Part shown: in pieces, positions 28,566-35,249 of the stretch
Layout of the letters: every line of letters starts with the position of its first letter
How positions within the stretch are numbered: position 1 is the first letter of the stretch
Virus record (IMG/VR): IMGVR_UViG_3300032156_000045
Location: 1-35,249 of that record
Direction: 5' to 3' (one strand)
Source of the DNA: a virus
DNA: 35,249 nucleotides
The notes under the pieces: generated by a model
Told to the model about the DNA's origin: nothing
The model's input: the letters and a program-made list of their open reading frames with translations, nothing else
Databases searched by the model: none
Made by a program: the position numbers and the translations under genes

Positions 28566-31500
28566 TTAGCATTCAAAATTATTAAGTTCCACATAAACAT
28601 CTACTGAAGTATTCATTACTATGGGATCATCATATCCCATATGCAACATACCACCATAAGGCGGCACTGGTCGACAATGATCCACGCCATTACTATCTCT
28701 AATATGTAGATAAGATGGTATTGATCCTGATCCAAGAATTGTAATTAACATAGTATATGATCCAGTTCCGTATGGGGATTGTGTGGATCCATTACCACCC
28801 GCAACGTATGGAAGCCCAGGTAAACTAAGTGATGTGGACACAACTGACACATCTTCAATTCTATATAAGTTATCGTATGATTGATTCGAGGTGTATATTG
28901 TTGGATAACCCAAGAACGCTGATGGCGTTGGCGTTGGTGTTCTAGTTGGCGACGGTGATAATCCTGGCGTTAAACTAATGCTTGGGGTTACGCTTGGGCT
29001 TAGAGACGGCGTTGGTATTGGCGTTATCTCTGTTAATGGAATTGGGGTTGGCGTCGTAAATGCGCCTTTAGGTCCAAAATATTTTATCAATAAATCTAAC
29101 GCCGTTTTTTCTGGCCTTAATCCAAAATAAAATAAAAATGGAGTCGATAAAACCTGTTTAGCGTTATTTAATTCTCCATAATAATTTAATGCTGTTTGTG
29201 GTATAAACATCTCTCTATATCCATCTATATATGGATCTGGCTGTTCTACCCAAGTTTTATTAACCACAACATATATAATGCCGCCTTGCGGATCTTTAGT
29301 TGTGCCGCTTGTAGGTGGAACATATAGCCATAAGTCACCTTCAATATATTCTAATGCACCATTCTCGGATATGTTTGGAGTCTCATAACTAATTACTTCA
29401 AATCTTTCTAACATATCTTCTGTATCCCCAGTAAAAGCAAAAGTATTATGTGTAATCGTCATTGGCTTTAACAAATATTCTTCTTCGCCATCTGGCATTA
29501 AATAATTTGTACTAGTTGCCGTTACTCCACTTATTGAAAATAATCTTTGAAATTTCATAGACGCAACGGCTGATTTATCCCATGTTTGACTATCCGAATA
29601 ATCACCATATCTACCAAATCCTTCTTGTTGTTTATTCCATAAATAAAATGGCACCACTTGAGAATAATCGCCTAACCTATTATTTAAACATGACCTTATA
29701 AGCGCTCCGTTAGGATCTAATTTTAAATCTATTGATATGGGTGCGAATTCATTAGAACTATTTTTAAAATATATTCCAAATCGAGGATCTTCTGGATCCA
29801 TCAATTCTCCGTTATACATATTATAATGCGGTCCATCCAAATCAAACGCTTCGATACCAGCTTCACAATTGATAGACATTAACTGCGTAATATCTCCATC
29901 CAAAACCTTTATTCTAGTTTTAATTTGGGTAACGGGTTGTCCAGTAAAAAAATCATCAACGTCAAATTTAGAACTGGTAATATCCATTCTATAATTTATT
30001 GCATATTCAATAATATTTGCGGCATCTTGATATGATGTTGGTCCAATATCTCTAATTACAGAACATGCTGGATCTACCATTGGATCGTAACATATTTCGG
30101 ATAAAAACTCATCCCTAACTCCAACATCATAAAATGTTGTTGGATGTAGAATTTCCACAGTTTCATCTTTATAAAATTGGCCAATAAATCCTGACGACAA
30201 ATTATATGGCGTACATCGATAATAAAAATTCTTGTCTAGTATGTTATAAAACACAAGTTCTCTTGGATATCTTGTGCGTCGTTGATTTAAATCATATTCT
30301 CCTTCATTATCCCATCGTACCCTTTTATCGAATTTAAAAAAGTATAATATTCCATTCAACCAATTATCGATAAATGAGTAATTAAGAACGCCGCCACAGA
30401 AAAATAAACCAACCCTTTTTCGTCTATACCATTCCTGTATTGCTATAAAGTTGTTACTCTTACCTCTTATTACTGGAATTATAGTAAATATGCCATCTCT
30501 AAACTCGGAATATCCAGATTTGGTTTTTCTATCGTATATTGCTCTTCCAATTTTACTAAAATTTTTTCTATACGGCATTCTTAAAACGCCTACTGGTTTA
30601 GCAATAATTGTGGCCAATAAATAAATATATGGATATGCCGGCTGTGTTTTTGATTCCATAAATCCAGGACAATCTGGAGTATATGTTGCTGGTAATGTTT
30701 TTGGCGGAGTAACAGGTTGATATGAATTTTCATATGTCTGTCCTGTTGCCCATAGATATGCGTATACTATGCCTTCATTATATGTTTTATCATATTTGTC
30801 ACATCCTTCTTCAATATTATATACTGTCGAACCCGTTACTTGGGCCTCTTTTAAGATTCCTCTGTCATAAATTCTTAAAACAATATAAGAATCAGTATCA
30901 ATAATTGGATTTTCAGTATTATTGACTCCATAATCTATGCCTGTTAACTCATTAAATTTTTCGAGACTGAAAACTATTTCTTTATTTGCTCCATTATTGG
31001 TAATTATAATATCGTCAAATTGAATATCCTCTAAAAAGAATACCATAAATTCACTTACATTAGTGGTTTGTGGATCTCCCTCTGGTGTAATCCATCCATA
31101 TCCTTCAGCGACATATCTCGGCCCGCTGCCTTCGCCCTCAATAACTGTGGCATAAGTGTGTAAATCATCCAATTGCGGACTTGCGGATGAGTATGTTATA
31201 ATAGTTGATCCCGAGCACAAACCCTCCTCATCCCTTGCATATTCACCATCAAATATATTGTTTGTCGTCCCACCGCTAAAAAAACTTGGATCAGTTGATA
31301 AATTACGCATATCGGCGCTACTATTACTAACAAGACGAACGCCCATCGTCAATGTAATCCACTCATAATCAACTTCTATAGGCTCTATTTTAAATTTAAC
31401 TTCAGCAACTCTACAATATGTATCTGCAAATGATGTGTCCGATATTACTGCATCATCCGTTGTTGTGCATTCCTCACAATCAGGATAAATTGTTAGCGGG

Positions 31501-33284
31501 AGTTGTTGCGTAAATCTATCTTGAATTCTATATGCTAAGTCTTCTAATCGTTGCGAAAGCCCTCTAAAAGGTCTCCATTTCCAAATAACAAGATTATAAA
31601 AAAATCTAGATACAGTATAAAGAAACTTTCCTATTAATTCAGCAACTTTTACATTAATAACAGCAAAAATATATTGAATAAACAATAATACTTGACTTAT
31701 TATTAATGAGAATTTTGTTCTATTTCTATATCCAAAATTTGTTGGAAAATAATTTGCCTTAGAAGTACAATCTTCATCGGCTGTCGGCCTTATTTGCTTA
31801 ATTCCCAGAAACGCATCTCGTCTAGTACCCTCAAAATGTGAACCTTGAAAAGATGAAACGGCATAAACTTTACCATAAATAAATTTATAAAAATAATCTT
31901 CAGGTATATTATCATTATTCGTACCTAACATTAAATCGGCTTTATTGGCTTTTTCGGCCATTCCATAATTTGTGGAACTAGTTAATCCTGTTATTGGGGG
32001 AATTATTGTTATATAATCCTCAAATACATCTGAGAATTGATATGTTGCCAACATTCCATCGTTATACTCAATATTATCTGAATGTCCATGAGAAGTTCCA
32101 TCAGAATTTGGATTAAATTCTCTAATATTTGGTACTAAATATTTTGCTGCAGTTGTTTTACGGCCATCAAAATCTAGACTAAATCTAAATCTGGCAACAA
32201 CTGATGTTGCTATTCCTTTATTCGTATCATTTGTTACTTCTATTTCGCCAAATTCATTTGTATAATAATAATCCAAATTCATTGGTAAAATACCCATCAT
32301 AATGCCATCTTGATCGATAACTTCAGTAATATTAAGATATTCCAGTTCGGGATATTTTGTAATGCCGTCAGATGCTAAAACTTTTTTTCCTGTATAACGA
32401 ACACATTCTACTTTTCCAGTTGATGTTTGTAAATTACATTTATAACCAGTATTTTTTCTTATTTTTCCATTTCTTTTAACTGCGTCACTATTATCATCGG
32501 TTACAGATGATAATAAAATTAATGATATTGGTTCTATCTTAATACCTAAACTTGATAAGTCAAAGTCTGATCTTGTTATTCCTATTTCACACAATTCTTC
32601 ATTACCCCAGAATGGATAAACATTAACTGTCTGGTCATATGAAACTATTTGCGGTAATCCATCAATGTCAGAACTCGATTTAAATGCATAATATCTTTCA
32701 AATTCATCTATTCCAACGCCTTTTCTAAGAAAATCATATGGCCTAAGTGAAAAACATCCAATATCTGAAAGATCAATATCAATATGTAAAATTTGAGATC
32801 CAATTGGAACCCCCCATATCATATAATCGCCAGCGCTATTTGTTTTAACTGTATATTTGTAATAACTTTCAAATACTTCAAGAACCTCTTCTCTTGTTAG
32901 AATATCTTCCTGATCAAAAAATGTTCCTGTTGGCACGTGTCCTGAATGTTGTTGTCTTGCTGGTAATAAATTATAACGATATCCATTTTCGTCTTTATCA
33001 CTTACAGTTGTATATGGGTATAATTTTGAAATGACTGGATCATTTACATCCAGATCGGTTTGCGGAACAAAAATTGAAATCTTAGCGTTTGGAATACCAA
33101 ATCCATTATTGGCGGATATACGACCAACAACAACACCATATTCTGAACAACTTCCTGATGGAAAAATATCTTTTTGCGAGAATTTAAGCGACAAAATTTC
33201 CATCAAATCATATGTGTTTAAAATTTCCACATTAATTTTTTGATCTTTTCCAATATTCGTATATATTCTGTGCTTTTGTATCAT
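28566..33284 (-). CDS. Giant baseplate-associated protein with carboxypeptidase-regulatory-like fold and linker, 1572 aa
   Basis: Residues about 48-175 contain a pattern of the carboxypeptidase-regulatory-like/Cna-B beta-sandwich, split by an insertion: VVVGRISANNGFGIPNAKIS, then YTVKTNSAGDYMIWGVPIGS. Residues about 520-570 are strongly hydrophobic with aromatic and basic residues (SLIISQVLLFIQYIFAVINV, KFLYTVSRFFYNLVIWKW), resembling one or two membrane helices. The long centre is beta-rich and unrecognised. Residues about 1413-1455 are a Thr-Pro-Ser linker, and 1456-1572 form a separate C-terminal domain ending NNFEC. It directly follows the gp6-like gene, the position of the large wedge protein gp7 in T4, but similarity to gp7 is not visible. 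The ATG at 33284 follows TATTTATATATAAG with no Shine-Dalgarno. Confidence 0.7.
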   Translation of the reverse strand: MIQKHRIYTNIGKDQKINVEILNTYDLMEILSLKFSQKDIFPSGSCSEYGVVVGRISANNGFGIPNAKISIFVPQTDLDVNDPVISKLYPYTTVSDKDENGYRYNLLPARQQHSGHVPTGTFFDQEDILTREEVLEVFESYYKYTVKTNSAGDYMIWGVPIGSQILHIDIDLSDIGCFSLRPYDFLRKGVGIDEFERYYAFKSSSDIDGLPQIVSYDQTVNVYPFWGNEELCEIGITRSDFDLSSLGIKIEPISLILLSSVTDDNSDAVKRNGKIRKNTGYKCNLQTSTGKVECVRYTGKKVLASDGITKYPELEYLNITEVIDQDGIMMGILPMNLDYYYTNEFGEIEVTNDTNKGIATSVVARFRFSLDFDGRKTTAAKYLVPNIREFNPNSDGTSHGHSDNIEYNDGMLATYQFSDVFEDYITIIPPITGLTSSTNYGMAEKANKADLMLGTNNDNIPEDYFYKFIYGKVYAVSSFQGSHFEGTRRDAFLGIKQIRPTADEDCTSKANYFPTNFGYRNRTKFSLIISQVLLFIQYIFAVINVKVAELIGKFLYTVSRFFYNLVIWKWRPFRGLSQRLEDLAYRIQDRFTQQLPLTIYPDCEECTTTDDAVISDTSFADTYCRVAEVKFKIEPIEVDYEWITLTMGVRLVSNSSADMRNLSTDPSFFSGGTTNNIFDGEYARDEEGLCSGSTIITYSSASPQLDDLHTYATVIEGEGSGPRYVAEGYGWITPEGDPQTTNVSEFMVFFLEDIQFDDIIITNNGANKEIVFSLEKFNELTGIDYGVNNTENPIIDTDSYIVLRIYDRGILKEAQVTGSTVYNIEEGCDKYDKTYNEGIVYAYLWATGQTYENSYQPVTPPKTLPATYTPDCPGFMESKTQPAYPYIYLLATIIAKPVGVLRMPYRKNFSKIGRAIYDRKTKSGYSEFRDGIFTIIPVIRGKSNNFIAIQEWYRRKRVGLFFCGGVLNYSFIDNWLNGILYFFKFDKRVRWDNEGEYDLNQRRTRYPRELVFYNILDKNFYYRCTPYNLSSGFIGQFYKDETVEILHPTTFYDVGVRDEFLSEICYDPMVDPACSVIRDIGPTSYQDAANIIEYAINYRMDITSSKFDVDDFFTGQPVTQIKTRIKVLDGDITQLMSINCEAGIEAFDLDGPHYNMYNGELMDPEDPRFGIYFKNSSNEFAPISIDLKLDPNGALIRSCLNNRLGDYSQVVPFYLWNKQQEGFGRYGDYSDSQTWDKSAVASMKFQRLFSISGVTATSTNYLMPDGEEEYLLKPMTITHNTFAFTGDTEDMLERFEVISYETPNISENGALEYIEGDLWLYVPPTSGTTKDPQGGIIYVVVNKTWVEQPDPYIDGYREMFIPQTALNYYGELNNAKQVLSTPFLFYFGLRPEKTALDLLIKYFGPKGAFTTPTPIPLTEITPIPTPSLSPSVTPSISLTPGLSPSPTRTPTPTPSAFLGYPTIYTSNQSYDNLYRIEDVSVVSTSLSLPGLPYVAGGNGSTQSPYGTGSYTMLITILGSGSIPSYLHIRDSNGVDHCRPVPPYGGMLHMGYDDPIVMNTSVDVYVELNNFEC
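28921..29047 (-). repeat. Thr-Pro-Ser array of the 1572-residue protein
   Basis: Encodes about residues 1413-1455 (TPTPIPLTEITPIPTPSLSP and following to TPTPTPSAF). It is the shortest of the main arrays and uses more Pro-Ser than Thr-Pro-Ser, without TPSLSIS heptads. Confidence 0.82.
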
Positions 33285-33337
33285 CTTATATATAAATAGA
33301 AACTTCTCAGTTTTCTATAAAATACATAAAAAACAAA
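33285..33337 (-). promoter_or_regulatory. Intergenic gap with TATTTATA element upstream of the 1572-residue gene
   Basis: This 53-base A/T-rich gap follows the gp6-like gene. The minus strand contains TATTTATA at 33298-33291 followed by TATAAG directly before the ATG at 33284. No terminator hairpin is seen. If this is a promoter core, the transcript would be nearly leaderless; it may instead be an initiation-region signature. Confidence 0.25.
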
Positions 33338-35170
33338 TTAATATGTAGTCGAAGCAAGATTTTTTGTCCTTACTTTTATATCTAATGATGGAAATCTAAT
33401 TTGAAATATTTGATTTGACTTCATATAGATTGTGCTATCGGATTGTAAAATTTCTTTAGTTTCATTACTTACATATGACTGAGATACTTGTGATGATGAA
33501 TAATTTCCGCCTATTTTATTAAAAACTCTAACATCCACAACATTCACAACGCCAGCAACATTACCAATTTCTCTTTTTAAATCACCAACTAATAATGGAT
33601 CTCCCATTTTTCTTTTACTAACGTCAAAAAATGATATTATCTGTTCAATAGCTGATTTTATAATATCAGTTGAATTTTCGTTTTTATTAACCACCAAATC
33701 AACTTCTAGCCCCATATCTATTACTTCACCGCTTTGTATATCCAGATAGTCATTTAACATTCTGTAATTAGATAAGTAATTTAACACATTATCTTTCAAT
33801 GTATTTGAAACGGTATCAATTAAATTACCATTTTCATCATATGATAATAATTTAATTCTAACCTTATTATCTTCTTCCATTACATTAACTTTTGCAGGGG
33901 CCCCGTAAGTTGAAGGCATAGTTTCAATCATTGACTTATAATCATTTAATGTTACGGCTCTATTTTGAGCGGCAAAATTATAAGCTATCATATTTCTTAT
34001 CTCCTCAATTGTTGGAGCGTCCGCTCCTCCAATTGCTGGCGTAACATTTGTTACTCTCATTGATTGATTCACTTGACTATTTATTGACGCGTTTGGCCCA
34101 TTTACCGCAAAATCATATGAATCCATAGTTGTTATAACATTAACGCCAATATTTGTGTTTTTACCTCCACCAATTCTATATTTGACAAATAATGTTGTAT
34201 TTGATTTTGGAATGTTGCCTAGCGACATATTATTTAAAAATGTTGCGAGACTGACTTTCATTGTTCCATTCATATAATTGTCCAAATTATCCATTGGGTC
34301 AACATTGCCAGAACCAAAAGTCAATAAAAAATAACCTTCGGGCATATATTCCGTACAAAATTTATTACTGACTTTAACATAATCCCCAGCTTTGAAATTA
34401 TCGCTATCAGATGCTGATGTCGGATTTTCAATAAAAACTTTATCCTCAATCAATGATTTAACTTCATACCACTTATTTGGTGAAGATATAAATTCATCTG
34501 ATGTTGGATTTGATCCATAACTTGTACCGTCTTTATGAATAACCGCAGATACTCCTAAAACATTTTTTTCTGGGAGATATAATTTTAAAAATGGTTTTTG
34601 ATCTATATCGGTAACAACTTTTCTATATATTCTTGTTGTGCCATTAACAACGGCTTCTCTTTTTGTTATTGTATAAGATACCAGCTTTTTATTTGTGTTG
34701 AAATTTGGTATTTTTAATCTATTAGATTCTCCTTTGCTATTAAAAGGATTTGAAAAATCTACATCTTCAATAATTTCAAAAACCTGTCCGCCGCCCGAGA
34801 CTTGAGACCCAGCTTTTAATATTCCCTCATATCTTTCATCATCTTTATCTCCGTTAACTGGAACATTTATACTGAAGTCACATAAAGCAACGGATGGCCT
34901 GAGACCAGGTAATTTAATACCATATGTTTTAGCGATATGAAATAATGATTGTCTTTGCTGGGCAAAATCTAACATTGTTTCTTGCCATACTCTATCAATA
35001 TGGAAATGTAGGTTATCTGCAACAGCTGCGTTTAAATCCAATAAAACCGAATAGATCGATGCATCGTTAAAATTGGAAATTAAATCAGGATAGTATTGTT
35101 GCGTCAATTTAACCAAGTCATCTCGAAGACTGGCAAAATCCCTTATTGCATATGAAATTTGTTTTGCCAT
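33338..35170 (-). CDS. Baseplate wedge protein, T4 gp6 / baseplate-J-like, 610 aa
   Basis: The N-terminus ISYAIRDFASLRDDLVKLTQ followed by YYPDLISNFNDASI, and then VLLDLNAAVADNLHFHIDR, is the characteristic start of gp6-like wedge proteins of large myophages. Residues about 380-555 match the baseplate-J pattern: GGADAPTIEEIRNMIAYNFA, AQNRAVTLNDYKSMIE, and the LREIGNVAGVVNVVDVRV-like region near the C-terminus. Length (610) is close to T4 gp6 (660). In T4 this protein forms the ring joining the wedges of the baseplate, so the phage very probably has a contractile tail. The gene is followed after 53 bases by the 1572-residue gene and preceded by an unidentified gene ending 8 bases upstream. ATG at 35170 follows an A/T-rich ATATATAAA sequence. 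Confidence 0.88.
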   Translation of the reverse strand: MAKQISYAIRDFASLRDDLVKLTQQYYPDLISNFNDASIYSVLLDLNAAVADNLHFHIDRVWQETMLDFAQQRQSLFHIAKTYGIKLPGLRPSVALCDFSINVPVNGDKDDERYEGILKAGSQVSGGGQVFEIIEDVDFSNPFNSKGESNRLKIPNFNTNKKLVSYTITKREAVVNGTTRIYRKVVTDIDQKPFLKLYLPEKNVLGVSAVIHKDGTSYGSNPTSDEFISSPNKWYEVKSLIEDKVFIENPTSASDSDNFKAGDYVKVSNKFCTEYMPEGYFLLTFGSGNVDPMDNLDNYMNGTMKVSLATFLNNMSLGNIPKSNTTLFVKYRIGGGKNTNIGVNVITTMDSYDFAVNGPNASINSQVNQSMRVTNVTPAIGGADAPTIEEIRNMIAYNFAAQNRAVTLNDYKSMIETMPSTYGAPAKVNVMEEDNKVRIKLLSYDENGNLIDTVSNTLKDNVLNYLSNYRMLNDYLDIQSGEVIDMGLEVDLVVNKNENSTDIIKSAIEQIISFFDVSKRKMGDPLLVGDLKREIGNVAGVVNVVDVRVFNKIGGNYSSSQVSQSYVSNETKEILQSDSTIYMKSNQIFQIRFPSLDIKVRTKNLASTTY

Positions 35171-35178
35171 TTTATATA

Positions 35179-35249
35179 TTATTTGTAATATGATTCGTAT
35201 ACATCACTTGTTAGTCCATAATCTATTAAAACTAAGGCCATTCCACCTG
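35179..35249 (-). CDS. 3' end of an unidentified upstream gene (partial)
   Basis: The minus strand is open from the right edge to a TAA at 35181-35179. The visible C-terminus reads GGMALVLIDYG then LTSDVYESYYK. It ends 8 bases before the gp6-like start, in the same operon-like arrangement. In T4-type phages a small baseplate gene such as gp25 often precedes gp6, but 22 residues are too few to identify it. Confidence 0.6.
   Translation of the reverse strand, partial: GGMALVLIDYGLTSDVYESYYK

Noticed and set aside
26822-28600. Longer start for the 580-residue gene at 28600.
   Set aside because: It would overlap the preceding gene by 35 bases; the ATG at 28564 gives the 1-base spacing typical of this operon.
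126-35170. Alternative genetic code, as in some huge gut phages.
   Set aside because: Long frames are intact with standard stops, and TAG is used as a real stop at 23855-23853.

Overview
The window is a late structural module (baseplate plus tail fibre/adhesin genes) of what looks like a large tailed phage, or a prophage of one, infecting a Bacteroidota host. The DNA is AT-rich. All 14 complete genes and both edge fragments lie on the minus strand, tightly packed with gaps of at most about 60 bases or overlaps of 1-14 bases, so transcription runs from the right edge to the left. Support for a phage: a T4 gp6 / baseplate-J type wedge protein at the right, a tail-protein-I-like region inside a 2167-residue protein, a string of very large beta-rich proteins, and a free-standing PD-(D/E)XK homing-type endonuclease between two structural genes. 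Support for a Bacteroidota host: SprB-like repeats (the gliding-adhesin type), a Bacteroidetes-style FN3-like domain behind a lipoprotein signal peptide, and start codons preceded by A/T-rich sequence with no clear Shine-Dalgarno. The standard genetic code is used.

Layout in transcription order (right to left). 35249-35179: 3' end of an unidentified gene. 35170-33338: gp6-like wedge protein. 33284-22946: six proteins, most probably baseplate/tail components (1572, 580, 396, 326, then the endonuclease, then 306 residues). 22946-16443: the 2167-residue protein, which joins a baseplate-like N-terminus to a large distal part. 16412-2183: adhesin/fibre-like proteins containing SprB-like, LamG-like and right-handed beta-helix domains, including one with a lipoprotein signal peptide. 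2162-126: a 678-residue protein with tail-fibre-like N- and C-termini. 71-1: first codons of a RuvC-like nuclease gene.

The striking feature is a shared low-complexity Thr-Pro-Ser linker (units such as TPSK, TPSLSIS and KTPALVTPS) in seven of the fourteen genes. It separates an N-terminal module, usually different in each gene, from a distal module. At DNA level the linkers are built from the same short words in the same orientation, and one includes four perfect 24-base tandem copies. Some distal modules recur behind different N-termini: a Cys-containing domain in the 245- and 585-residue proteins, an SprB-like domain in the 535- and 1273-residue proteins, and a beta-helix in the 1273-residue and lipoprotein genes. 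The simplest reading is a set of tail adhesins that exchange receptor-binding ends by recombination in a common linker. This is an inference, but it is testable.
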